Source of the DNA: Actinomycetota bacterium
GTDB lineage: Bacteria > Actinomycetota > Actinomycetes > Propionibacteriales > Propionibacteriaceae
DNA length: 64,000 bases
Assembly (NCBI GenBank): GCA_020161755.1
Contig: JAIUOS010000005.1
Span: forward strand, 113,442-177,441
Direction of reading: 5' to 3'
In this document: positions 10,635 to 18,104 of the stretch, in pieces
Layout: every line of letters starts with the position of its first letter
Position numbering within the stretch: position 1 is the first letter of the stretch
Notes under the pieces: model-generated
The model's input: the letters and a program-made list of their open reading frames with translations, nothing else
Databases searched by the model: none
Told to the model about the DNA's origin: nothing
Made by a program: the position numbers and the translations under genes

Positions 10635-11090
10635 TCAGGCCACCGGGAAGACCAGCTTCGTCACCGTCTTCGCCGGTTCCTCGTCGGGCTCGCTGAGGTA
10701 CAGCTCGTACATGGAAGGGGCGAGCTCGTGCTCCTCCATCTCCAGCCAGGGCATCAGCTCGCCGTAGGCGCCGGGCAGCTCGTCGTACGGACCGACGTGC
10801 GTCCCCACCACCGCTCGGGTCTCGGGGTGCTCCCGCACCACGAGCCCGTCGATCGCGGCCGACGCGCCGACGCCGAAGCCGATCTCGACGTCGACGGTGT
10901 CGGTCGGCATCCCGAAGTACTCCGCGTACGCAGGCCCGGCGATGCCCACCCCGGCTGCGCCCAGCAGGCCGGCCACCTGCTCGTAGGTCGGCCCGAACAC
11001 CGCGGACAGGTCCTCGCGCGGCACGGTCCTCCTGACCCCCGCGCTCACCCACGCCTCCATGTGTTCGATGTGCGGATCAACGCCCGTCAT
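10635..11090 (-). CDS. GyrI-like small-molecule binding domain protein
   Basis: Stand-alone effector-binding domain of 151 aa (GyrI/AraC C-terminal type). Seen: VRRTVPREDLSAVFGPTYEQ, AYAEYFGMPTDTVDVEIGFG, VVGTHVGPYDELPGAYGEL and MYELYLSEPDEEP, the last close to the usual E-x-Y-x-SDP ending. The ATG at 11090 has GGAGG 5 nt upstream. Such proteins bind hydrophobic cations or act as hydrolases or anti-toxins; no partner is evident. Not in an operon with the siroheme genes (43-bp gap). Confidence 0.75.
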   Translation of the reverse strand: MTGVDPHIEHMEAWVSAGVRRTVPREDLSAVFGPTYEQVAGLLGAAGVGIAGPAYAEYFGMPTDTVDVEIGFGVGASAAIDGLVVREHPETRAVVGTHVGPYDELPGAYGELMPWLEMEEHELAPSMYELYLSEPDEEPAKTVTKLVFPVA

Positions 11091-11160
11091 GTCGGCCTCC
11101 TCGCCCCCGGTGACCGTTTCACGCTAGTCCGGACGCGGGTCCGCGTCGAGGGCCGGGTCG

Positions 11161-11208
11161 GCCCTTCGTGACGCTTCGTTCGTTCCTCACGACGCTCCTC
11201 AGGGAACG
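11161..11208. repeat. 48-bp dispersed repeat, copy 2
   Basis: Second copy of the repeat at 9318-9365, in the same orientation. It lies just upstream of the leader ORF promoter; TCGTGA and TCACGA arms inside it can form a hairpin. Confidence 0.7.
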
Positions 11209-11225
11209 CGGAACTCGGCGTCCGC

Positions 11226-11231
11226 TATCCT
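11226..11231 (+). promoter_or_regulatory. -10 element for a leaderless mini-ORF
   Basis: TATCCT lies exactly 6 nt before the ATG of the cysteine-rich mini-ORF, so transcription should begin at the start codon. Around 11203 the sequence GGAACG is in the -35 zone but no strong TTGACA is present. Confidence 0.6.
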
Positions 11232-11237
11232 TCCGGC

Positions 11238-11306
11238 ATGCACAGCGACCGGATGCGGGGCCGAATGCCGGCCCGTTGTTGTGCCTGCTGTCGGTGTTGG
11301 CTCTGA
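11238..11306 (+). CDS. Cysteine-rich leader peptide (22 aa)
   Basis: Mini-ORF of 22 codons: MHSDRMRGRMPA then RCCACCRCWL, stop TGA. Five Cys lie in seven positions (14, 15, 17, 18, 20). It appears leaderless and is followed by a hairpin at 11322-11337, then the peptide transporter operon. Poly-Cys leaderless ORFs upstream of sulfur genes act as cysteine-responsive attenuators in mycobacteria; I infer the same here, with ribosome stalling at Cys codons when charged tRNA-Cys is scarce. That would make the downstream operon a cysteine or sulfur-peptide uptake system. Too short to be a conventional gene. Confidence 0.75.
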   Translation: MHSDRMRGRMPARCCACCRCWL

Positions 11307-11321
11307 CCGAGCCCGACCCAC

Positions 11322-11337
11322 GGACGCCTCCGTCCGC
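11322..11337 (+). promoter_or_regulatory. Hairpin after the cysteine-rich mini-ORF
   Basis: CGGACG-CCTC-CGTCCG, a 6-bp stem and 4-nt loop about 15 nt after the mini-ORF stop. It is a candidate part of an attenuator between the mini-ORF and the substrate-binding protein gene at 11414. No T tract, so effects could be on translation or Rho access. Confidence 0.45.
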
Positions 11338-11413
11338 ACGACCTTCCACCACCCCGTCCCGGATGCCCGGGACCGCACCCGACACCGTCCGGCCGACTCA
11401 GGAGCCAGCCACC

Positions 11414-12958
11414 ATGACCAAGACCGCCGCCCGCCTCGCCGCAGCGCTCGCCGCCCTCGCGCTGACCGCGTGCACCGCCACGCCCGCCAGCACGCCGACC
11501 GCCGCGAGCACCGCCCCGCAGCACGGCGGGACGATCACCTACGGACGCCCCGCCGCGGTGACCTCGTTCGACCTCAACAACCAGATCACGTCCAACAACG
11601 CGTTCGCCATCGACAAGGTGTTCGAGCCGCTCGTCTCCTTCGACACGACCGGCAAGATCATCCCCTGGCTCGCCGAGAAGTGGGACGTGAGCTCCGACCT
11701 GCTCACGTACACCTTCACCCTGCGCGACGGCCTCCAGTTCTCCGACGGCACCCCGGTGACCGCGAAGGACGCGAAGTTCTCCCTCGAACGCCACCTCAAG
11801 GTGGAGGGACCGCTGCCGCTCCAGGCGCCGATCGCGAGCATCACCGCCACCGACGACCGCACGCTGACGATCGTCCTGAAGAGCGCGTACACCCCGTTCC
11901 TGTCGGAGCTGTCCGGGTTCTCCAACGGCATCTTCCCGGCCGACTTCGGCGGGAGGACCGAGAAGGAGTTCTTCGCCAAGCCGATCGGCACCGGCCCGTG
12001 GGTCGTCGACTCCTGGGACCCCAGCGGCGACACCACCTTCAGCGCGAACCCGCACTACTGGCAGGAGGGCAAGCCGTACGCCGCGAGCCTGGTCTACAAG
12101 GTGGTCGCGGGGGACAACCAGCGCATCCAGCAGCTCGAGGCCGGCCAGCTGTCCGGTATCGAGGGCGTGGCGCCGGCCACCATCGCCCAGCTCTCCGGGG
12201 ACGCGAACGTGACCGTCTCCGAGCTGGGCTCCTGGGAGGTCGAGCAGGTGTTCTTCAACACCCAGAACCAGTACTTCGCCGACCCCCACGTCCGCCGCGC
12301 CATCGCGCTGTCGCTGAACCGGGACGCGATCACGCAGGCCGTCACGTTCGGTGCCGCCCAGACCGTGAAGACGCTGATCCCGCCGACGATCCAGTACTCG
12401 GCGGACGTGAAGGCGCTCGACAACGACCCGGCGGCGGCGAAGACGGAGCTGGCCGCGTCCAGGTTCCCGCAGGGGTTCACCGCGACGATCCTGATCGCGT
12501 CCGGCAACTCGGTGCGCACCCAGGAGGCGCAGATCATCCAGGAGGCGGTCAAGCCGCTGGGCATCACGCTGAAGATCGAGTCGATCGAGCTGAACGCGTT
12601 CCGCGAGCGGTTCTTCGCCTACAAGTTCGACGCGATGATCAACTCCGGGCAGAGCGACGCGCCCGACCCCGACGGCCTGATCGCCTTCCAGACCGACCCC
12701 AAGGGCTTCAGCAAGTCGTACTGGACGCACTACACCAACGACCGGGTCACCCAGCTCGCCGAGCAGGGCCGCACCACCCCGGACGGCGAGGCGCGGGCCA
12801 AGATCTACGCCGAGATCCAGCAGATCCTGGCCGACGACGTGCCCTACATCCCGCTGTACAACACCAAGAACGTGGTCGCCTCGCTGGGGTTCGTCCACGG
12901 CCTCACGCCGCGGATCAACGGCAGCGTGCTGTTCCAGGACGTCTGGCTCCAGCAGTAG
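11414..12958 (+). CDS. Peptide ABC transporter substrate-binding lipoprotein
   Basis: Solute-binding protein family 5 (DppA/OppA-like), 514 aa. A lipoprotein signal ends ALALTAC with lipidated Cys20; a Thr/Ala-rich tether follows. SBP_bac_5 features include WDVSSDLLTYTFTLRDGLQF, SDGTPVTAKD, GTGPWVVDSW and the C-terminal IPLYNTKNVV. Located outside the membrane, it delivers peptides to the two permeases downstream. The ATG at 11414 is preferred since only it gives a signal peptide. Regulation by the upstream Cys-rich mini-ORF is inferred. Confidence 0.93.
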   Translation: MTKTAARLAAALAALALTACTATPASTPTAASTAPQHGGTITYGRPAAVTSFDLNNQITSNNAFAIDKVFEPLVSFDTTGKIIPWLAEKWDVSSDLLTYTFTLRDGLQFSDGTPVTAKDAKFSLERHLKVEGPLPLQAPIASITATDDRTLTIVLKSAYTPFLSELSGFSNGIFPADFGGRTEKEFFAKPIGTGPWVVDSWDPSGDTTFSANPHYWQEGKPYAASLVYKVVAGDNQRIQQLEAGQLSGIEGVAPATIAQLSGDANVTVSELGSWEVEQVFFNTQNQYFADPHVRRAIALSLNRDAITQAVTFGAAQTVKTLIPPTIQYSADVKALDNDPAAAKTELAASRFPQGFTATILIASGNSVRTQEAQIIQEAVKPLGITLKIESIELNAFRERFFAYKFDAMINSGQSDAPDPDGLIAFQTDPKGFSKSYWTHYTNDRVTQLAEQGRTTPDGEARAKIYAEIQQILADDVPYIPLYNTKNVVASLGFVHGLTPRINGSVLFQDVWLQQ

Positions 12959-12997
12959 CGTTCGCCAAGCCCGGTCCCGGGCGGGGAGAATCAGGCC

Positions 12998-13930
12998 ATG
13001 CGTTGGGTGGGGCGCTCGCTGCTCGCCGTCGTCCCGGTGACGATCGGCGTGGTGCTGGCCGTCTTCTTCCTGCTGCGCATCGTGCCCGGCGACCCGGCGG
13101 CGATGATCCTCGGGGAGCGGGCCACGACGGCGTCCATCGAGGCGCTGCGGCAGCAACTCGGGCTCGACCTGCCGCTGGGCCGGCAGCTCGGCGACTGGCT
13201 GGTGGGGGTGTTCACCCGCGGTGACATCGGCACGTCGCTGGTCACGTCGCAGCCGGTGGCGTCGCTGGTCGCTTCGCGGGCGGGCCTGACCGCGCTCCTG
13301 GTGCTGCTCAGCGTCGTGTTCACGGTGCTGATCGCGGTGCCACTGGCGATGCTCGCGGCCAGCCACAAGGACGGCCCGCTCGACCACCTGGTGCGGGTGG
13401 TCCCGACGATCGGCATGGCGATGCCCACGTTCTGGGTGGGGCTGCTGCTGATCCTGGTGTTCGGCGTCAACCTGCACTGGCTGCCGGTCGGGGGTGTGGG
13501 TACCGGTCCCGGCGAGCCGCTGCGCAGTCTGGTGCTGCCCGCGCTGACCGTCGCGCTGGGCATGTCGCCGCCGCTGGTCCGGGCGTTGCGCGAGCAGCTC
13601 GTCGAGGTGCTGGACGCCGACTTCGTGGTCACCCTGCGCGCGGCGCGACTGCCGTCCTGGCGCATCCAGGCGCACGTGCTGCGCAACGCCGCCGGGCCGA
13701 CCGTGTCGCTGCTGGGGCTGAACGTCGCCTACCTGATCGGCGGCACCCTGGTGATCGAGAAGGTGTTCGCGATCAACGGGCTGGGGGCGCTGCTGTTCTC
13801 CTCGATCAGCACCCGCGACTTCCCGGTGGTGCAGGGCATCGCGCTGGTGCTGGCCCTGACCGTGGTGCTGGTCTCGTTCCTCACCGACGCCGTGGTGGCC
13901 CTGCTCGACCCGCGGGTGCGTGCGGCATGA
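12998..13930 (+). CDS. Peptide ABC transporter permease (DppB-like)
   Basis: Inner-membrane permease of 310 aa with about six TM helices. N-terminal TM LLAVVPVTIGVVLAVFFLLR is followed by RIVPGDPAAMILGE, typical of DppB/GsiC. The EAA-type loop is near LVEVLDADFVVTLRAARLPS. Partner of the next gene; the last 4 bp overlap its start. Sits 39 bp after the binding-protein gene. Confidence 0.93.
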   Translation: MRWVGRSLLAVVPVTIGVVLAVFFLLRIVPGDPAAMILGERATTASIEALRQQLGLDLPLGRQLGDWLVGVFTRGDIGTSLVTSQPVASLVASRAGLTALLVLLSVVFTVLIAVPLAMLAASHKDGPLDHLVRVVPTIGMAMPTFWVGLLLILVFGVNLHWLPVGGVGTGPGEPLRSLVLPALTVALGMSPPLVRALREQLVEVLDADFVVTLRAARLPSWRIQAHVLRNAAGPTVSLLGLNVAYLIGGTLVIEKVFAINGLGALLFSSISTRDFPVVQGIALVLALTVVLVSFLTDAVVALLDPRVRAA

Positions 13931-14820
13931 GCACCGCACCCGCGCGGGAACCGTCCCCCGGAACGGAGCTGATCGCCACCCGGGCGCCCGGGCGTCCGTC
14001 CGTCCGGTGGTGGCGGCGGGCCCGGCGGACGCCCGCGCTGGTCGCGGGGGCGGTGATCCTGGGCGTCATGGTGGTGCTGGCGGTGTTCGCGCCGGTCCTG
14101 GCGCCGTACGACCCCAGCGCGCAGGACCTGGGTAACGGGCTGCGTCCGCCCTCGGCCGCCCACTGGTTCGGCACCGACCAGCTCGGACGCGACATCTGGT
14201 CCCGGGTGATCGCCGCCGCGAGCACCGACCTGCGGATCGCCGTCCTCGCCGCGATCACCCCGTTCGTGGTCGGGGTGGCGGTGGGCCTGGTCAGCGGCTA
14301 CGCCGGCGGCTGGCTCGACTGGGTGATCGGACGGGTCGTCGACACCTTCGTCGCGTTCCCGTTCTACGTGCTGGTGATCGCGGTGGTGTTCGCGGCCGGC
14401 ACCGGCGAGCGCGGCATCTACGTGGCGTACGCGCTGGTCGGGTGGATCAGCTACGCCCGGGTTATCCGCGCCCGCACCCGCACGCTGTGCCGCGAGGGCT
14501 GGGTGCAGGCCGCGTACGGGGGCGGGCTGTCGCACCCACGGGTGGTCGCGCGGCACCTGCTGCCCAACGTGCTGCCGCTCGCCGTGGTGCTGCTGATGAC
14601 CGAGATCCTGCTGATCATGGTCGCGGTGGTGACGCTCGGCTACCTCGGCCTGGGCGTGCAGCCGCCCACCCCCGACTGGGGCACGATGATCAGCGACGGC
14701 CAGCTGTTCCTCACCACGCGCTGGTGGGTGCCGACGCTGCCCGGGCTCGCGGTCGTCACCACCGGGGTGGGCCTGTCGCTGCTCGGAGACGGGCTCGCCG
14801 ACGTGTGGAGGCTGCGATGA
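13927..14820 (+). CDS. Peptide ABC transporter permease (DppC-like)
   Basis: Second permease, 297 aa. N-terminal TM LVAGAVILGVMVVLAVFAPV, then the DppC signature HWFGTDQLGRDIWSRVI, and the C-terminal LGYLGLGVQPPTPDWGTMI. Forms a heterodimer with the preceding permease. Starts in an ATGA overlap with it and ends in an ATGA overlap with the first ATPase, so the operon is tightly coupled. Confidence 0.93.
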   Translation: MSTAPAREPSPGTELIATRAPGRPSVRWWRRARRTPALVAGAVILGVMVVLAVFAPVLAPYDPSAQDLGNGLRPPSAAHWFGTDQLGRDIWSRVIAAASTDLRIAVLAAITPFVVGVAVGLVSGYAGGWLDWVIGRVVDTFVAFPFYVLVIAVVFAAGTGERGIYVAYALVGWISYARVIRARTRTLCREGWVQAAYGGGLSHPRVVARHLLPNVLPLAVVLLMTEILLIMVAVVTLGYLGLGVQPPTPDWGTMISDGQLFLTTRWWVPTLPGLAVVTTGVGLSLLGDGLADVWRLR

Positions 14821-15548
14821 GGGTCGTCGACCTGCGGGTGGCCGGGGAGACCGAGCTGCTGCACGGCATGAGCTTCGAGGTCGGTCCCGGCGAGGCGGTC
14901 GGGCTGGTGGGGGAGTCCGGGTCGGGCAAGAGCCTGACCCTGCGGGCGATCATGGGCCTGCTGCCGCGCGGACTCACCCGCACCGGCGGGCAGATCGAGC
15001 TGGACCGCACCGCGTCCATGATCTTCCAGGACCCGCTGACGTTTCTCGACCCGCTCACCCGGGTCGGTGACCAGGTGCGCGAGGTGTGCGAGGTGGCCGG
15101 ACGGCTCGACCGCCGCGCGGCCGGGGCCCGGGTGCGGGAGCTGTTCGCCGACGTCCGGTTGCCCGAGCCGGAGGTGCTGGCCCGGCGGTACCCGCACCAG
15201 CTGTCCGGCGGGCAGCGGCAGCGCGTCCTGCTGGCGCTGGCGCTGGCCCAGAACCCGGGGCTGTTGCTGTGCGACGAGCCCACCACCGCCCTCGACGTCA
15301 CCGTGCAGCGCGAGATCCTCGACCTGCTCGACACGTTGCGGCGCGAGCACGGCCTGTCGCTGCTGTTCGTCAGCCACGACCTGGCCGTGGTCGCCCAGCT
15401 GTGCGAGCGGGTGGTGGTGCTGCACGAGGGCCGGGTCGTCGAGACCGGGCCGACGCTGCGGGTGGTCACCGCACCGCAGGACGCGTACTCGCGCCGCCTG
15501 GTGGACGCCGTCCTGCCGCTGCCACCGCTGGGGGCGGGCGATGACTGA
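14817..15548 (+). CDS. Peptide ABC transporter ATPase (DppD-like)
   Basis: ATP-binding subunit of 243 aa, shorter than typical DppD (about 330 aa) because the C-terminal oligopeptide/FeS extension is largely missing. Walker A GESGSGKSLTLRAI, Q-loop MIFQDPLTFLDP, signature LSGGQRQRVLLALAL, Walker B LLLCDEPTTALD, switch His in LLFVSHDL. Works with the next ATPase. The ATG overlaps the permease stop. Confidence 0.93.
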   Translation: MRVVDLRVAGETELLHGMSFEVGPGEAVGLVGESGSGKSLTLRAIMGLLPRGLTRTGGQIELDRTASMIFQDPLTFLDPLTRVGDQVREVCEVAGRLDRRAAGARVRELFADVRLPEPEVLARRYPHQLSGGQRQRVLLALALAQNPGLLLCDEPTTALDVTVQREILDLLDTLRREHGLSLLFVSHDLAVVAQLCERVVVLHEGRVVETGPTLRVVTAPQDAYSRRLVDAVLPLPPLGAGDD

Positions 15549-17562
15549 GCTCGAGGTGCGCGGGGTGAGCGTCGAGTACGCCGGACGCCGGGTGGTCGAC
15601 GACGTGTCGCTGCGGGTCGTGCCGGGGATGATCGTCGGGCTGGTGGGGGAGTCCGGCTCGGGCAAGACCACGATCGCCCGGGCCATCGTGGGCTCGGTGC
15701 CGCTGGCGGCCGGCTCGATCGCGCTCGGCGGCGTGGTTCTGGGGCGGCGGCGCAGCGCGTCCGACCGTCGGGCGATCCAGCTCGTGCAGCAGGACCCGTT
15801 CGCCTCGCTGAACCCGCTGCTGACCGTCGGCCAGGTGCTGGAGGAGCTGCTGCGCGTCCACGGCCTGGCACAACGCGTGACGTTGTCCCCCGAAGTCGGG
15901 GCACAACGTCACGCGCTCCGCCGCCGTGCCGAGGAACTCGTCGGGCTCGTCGGGCTGCCGCCGGACGCGCTCGAGCGCTACCCCCGCCAGTTCTCCGGCG
16001 GCGAGCGCCAACGCATCGCGATCGCCCGGGCGCTCGCCGTCGAACCGCGGGTGCTGGTGGCCGACGAACCGACCAGCGCTCTCGACGTCTCCGTGCAGCG
16101 GACGGTGCTGGACGTGCTCTCCGGGCTGGCCGAGAGCATGGACCTGGCCGTGCTGCTGATCTCGCACGACTTGTCGGTGATCCACGCGGTGTGCGACGAC
16201 GTCGCGGTGCTGAAGGACGGCCGGCTGGTCGAACACTCCCCGGCCGCCCGGTTCTTCGTCCACCCCGAGCACCCCTACAGCCGCCGCCTGCTCGAAGCCG
16301 TCCCCCGCCTGCCCGAGCGTGGCGGGAAAGGGGACGCTCCCGCCCGCCCCGAAACGAAAGGGGACAGTCCCCTTTCGTTTCGCTCGGCCGGACCAAAAGG
16401 GGACAGTCCCCTTTTGGTCCGCTCGACCGGGGTGCCCGAGGTCGGGGAGGCGGTCGGACGCATCACCGGCGCCTTCGTGCTGGGCGCGGACGGGGTGTTC
16501 GCGCAGCGGGACGTGGACCTCGACGCCGGGCTGGTCGCCGCGCCCGGTGCCGAGCCGGACGGGGCGGAGGTGGCGGCGTCCGGGCTGTGGGTGACGCCGG
16601 GCTTCGTCGACGTGCACACCCACCTGGCGTGGAGCGACTTCGACGCCCACGGGCCAGACCCGGACGGCGCCCGGCGCAACCGGCGCGCCACGCTGGCCGC
16701 CGGCGTCACCACCGTCCGGGACGCGGGCGGCTACGGCCCCGACCTCGCCCGGATACTGGCCGGCACCCCCGGGCCACGCGTGGCGCTGAGCATCGACATC
16801 CTCGGACCGACGGACGCGCGGGGCGCGCGGCACCTGCGCGACCGGGTCGCCCGGCTGGCGGACGCGGGGGCGACCTGGATCAAGGTGGCCGCCACCGGCG
16901 GCGTCGGGGCGGGCAACGCCCAGCTCGAGCCGGTGTTCGCCCCCGACGAGTTCGCCGCCATCCTGGCGGCCGCCGACCGCGCGGGGTTGCCGGTGATGGT
17001 GCACGCCTGGGGAGGTCCCGCCCTCGACCAGGCGATCGACCTGGGCGCCAGGAGCATCGAGCACGCCGTGTACCTCACCGCCGCGCAGGCGCAGCGCGCC
17101 GCCTCAGCCGGCACGTTCGTGGTGCCGACGGTCTGGATCTACGCCGACGTGCTGCGGCTGGCGAGCGAGGGGACGCTGCCGAGCACCCTGGCCCCGGCCG
17201 CCCAGCGTGCGGTGGCCGCGCACCCGCAGGCGGTCCGGCACTGCCTGGAGGCCGGGGTGCGGCTCGCGATGGGCACCGACGCCGGGCTGCCGAGCCAGCA
17301 CGGGAGAAACCTGCACGAGGTCGCGGCGATGATCGACGCCGGGGTGCCGGCCGACGTCGCCCTGCTCGCGGCGACCGCCGGCGGCGTCCGGCTGCTCGAC
17401 CCGGACGCGGACGCGCCGCTCACCCCCGGGGCCCCGGCCGACCTGGTGCTCTTCGACCGAAACCCGGCCGTGCCCGAGGCGCTGCGCGATCCGGAAGCGG
17501 TCGTCGCGGTCGTCCAGGGCGGTCGCGTCGTCCATCGTCGCGAGCCCGACCCCGCCGCCTGA
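15541..17562 (+). CDS. Fused peptide ABC ATPase (DppF-like) - amidohydrolase
   Basis: One uninterrupted frame of 673 codons. Residues 1-262 are an ABC ATPase: Walker A GESGSGKTTIARAI, signature FSGGERQRIAIARAL, Walker B VLVADEPTSALD. Residues 270-294 are read from two palindromic repeats (16350-16382, 16390-16420) and look like GDSPL-rich linker. Residues about 303-673 are a metal-dependent amidohydrolase with all expected ligands: His359 and His361 in VDVHTHLAW, Lys448 in WIKVAATGG, His488, His508 and Asp580 in MGTDAG, close to imidazolonepropionase/prolidase-like enzymes. An internal in-frame GTG at 16432 could give a separate enzyme, but no ribosome site is seen. The enzyme may cleave the imported peptides. 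Starts in an 8-bp overlap with the first ATPase. Confidence 0.88.
   Translation: MTELEVRGVSVEYAGRRVVDDVSLRVVPGMIVGLVGESGSGKTTIARAIVGSVPLAAGSIALGGVVLGRRRSASDRRAIQLVQQDPFASLNPLLTVGQVLEELLRVHGLAQRVTLSPEVGAQRHALRRRAEELVGLVGLPPDALERYPRQFSGGERQRIAIARALAVEPRVLVADEPTSALDVSVQRTVLDVLSGLAESMDLAVLLISHDLSVIHAVCDDVAVLKDGRLVEHSPAARFFVHPEHPYSRRLLEAVPRLPERGGKGDAPARPETKGDSPLSFRSAGPKGDSPLLVRSTGVPEVGEAVGRITGAFVLGADGVFAQRDVDLDAGLVAAPGAEPDGAEVAASGLWVTPGFVDVHTHLAWSDFDAHGPDPDGARRNRRATLAAGVTTVRDAGGYGPDLARILAGTPGPRVALSIDILGPTDARGARHLRDRVARLADAGATWIKVAATGGVGAGNAQLEPVFAPDEFAAILAAADRAGLPVMVHAWGGPALDQAIDLGARSIEHAVYLTAAQAQRAASAGTFVVPTVWIYADVLRLASEGTLPSTLAPAAQRAVAAHPQAVRHCLEAGVRLAMGTDAGLPSQHGRNLHEVAAMIDAGVPADVALLAATAGGVRLLDPDADAPLTPGAPADLVLFDRNPAVPEALRDPEAVVAVVQGGRVVHRREPDPAA
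15875..15914. repeat. Palindrome inside the ATPase coding region
   Basis: Arms GCGTGACGTTGTCCCCC and GGGGCACAACGTCACGC (one mismatch) with a 6-nt loop, read in frame as part of the ATPase helical subdomain. It adds about 13 residues that related ATPases would not be expected to carry there. Confidence 0.7.
16350..16382. repeat. Palindromic repeat in the fusion linker, copy a
   Basis: Perfect 16-bp arms around a central A: CGAAACGAAAGGGGAC / GTCCCCTTTCGTTTCG. Shares the AAAGGGGACAGTCCCCTTT core with the repeats at 737, 16390, 31904 and 56927. Translated in frame in the linker between ATPase and amidohydrolase. Confidence 0.9.
16390..16420. repeat. Palindromic repeat in the fusion linker, copy b
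   Basis: Perfect 15-bp arms around a central A: GGACCAAAAGGGGAC / GTCCCCTTTTGGTCC. Only 7 bp after copy a. In this frame it has no stop codon, so the ATPase reads through into the amidohydrolase. Confidence 0.9.
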
Positions 17563-17600
17563 CCCCCGCCGTCCAACCCCCCGCCGCCCGACCCTCCAAC

Positions 17601-17672
17601 GCCGAACGCCACCGTTTCGGTCAAACGCCCTTACCTGGGTGGCGGCGTTTGACCGAAACGGTGGCGTTCGGC
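17601..17672. terminator. 29-bp perfect inverted repeat between convergent genes
   Basis: Arms 17601-17629 and 17644-17672 match perfectly over 29 bp (left arm starts GCCGAACGCCACCG) around a 14-nt loop. It fills the gap between the plus-strand fusion gene (stop 17562) and the minus-strand gene ending at 17688, so it can stop transcription from both sides. No T tract; its length also suggests a mobile palindromic repeat. Confidence 0.7.
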
Positions 17673-17687
17673 GAGAGAGAGGAGCGA

Positions 17688-18104
17688 CTAGACGATGAGC
17701 CGGGCCGGGTCGACGCGACGGCGGAAGAGGCCCCGCGTGGTCGGCGCCGGGGCGCCCCACTCCGGGGCGGCGTGCCGGGCGAGGTAGGCGTCCGGGCCCG
17801 GGAAGGCGCCGGCGCGTCCGGTGGGCACGGTGACCAGCGGCAGAGCGACGGGCTCGAGTGAGCCGACGGGCTCGAGTACGGCGACCGGCTCGAGGGAGGC
17901 GATCGGCTCGAGGGTGGCGACCGAGGTCACGGACGGGGGCGGCTCGATCGGGCCCTGGCTGGCCGAGGACTCCTGGATGATCTCCATCGCCCGCAGCAAC
18001 CGTGGCACGTAGTCGGTGCCGACGGCGTCGGACGGGTCATCTGCGAATCGGGAGCCGTACACGGCGTCCCTCCTTTGCTGGATCAGGGAAGAGAGTTGGG
18101 TCAT
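17688..18104 (-). CDS. Unknown protein with LEP-x repeats
   Basis: Unrecognised 138-aa protein. Its start codon overlaps the stop of the CAP-domain gene (ATGA), suggesting coupled translation. Residues 1-50 are helical (MTQLSSLIQQRRDAVYGSRF; LLRAMEIIQESSASQ). A tandem run of about six-residue repeats follows (TLEPIASLEPVAVLEPVGS), coded by 18-bp DNA repeats each containing GGCTCGAG (about 17850-17922). The C-terminus is Arg-rich. No signal peptide or TM segment. Function unknown. Confidence 0.6.
   Translation of the reverse strand: MTQLSSLIQQRRDAVYGSRFADDPSDAVGTDYVPRLLRAMEIIQESSASQGPIEPPPSVTSVATLEPIASLEPVAVLEPVGSLEPVALPLVTVPTGRAGAFPGPDAYLARHAAPEWGAPAPTTRGLFRRRVDPARLIV

Noticed and set aside
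11225..13939. 904-codon minus-strand frame across the peptide transporter
   Set aside because: Mirror of the binding protein and permease genes, with low-complexity Arg/His/Asp composition.
17850..17922. 18-bp GGCTCGAG tandem repeats as an origin or regulatory array
   Set aside because: They lie in frame in a coding region and produce the LEP-x peptide repeats, which explains them.
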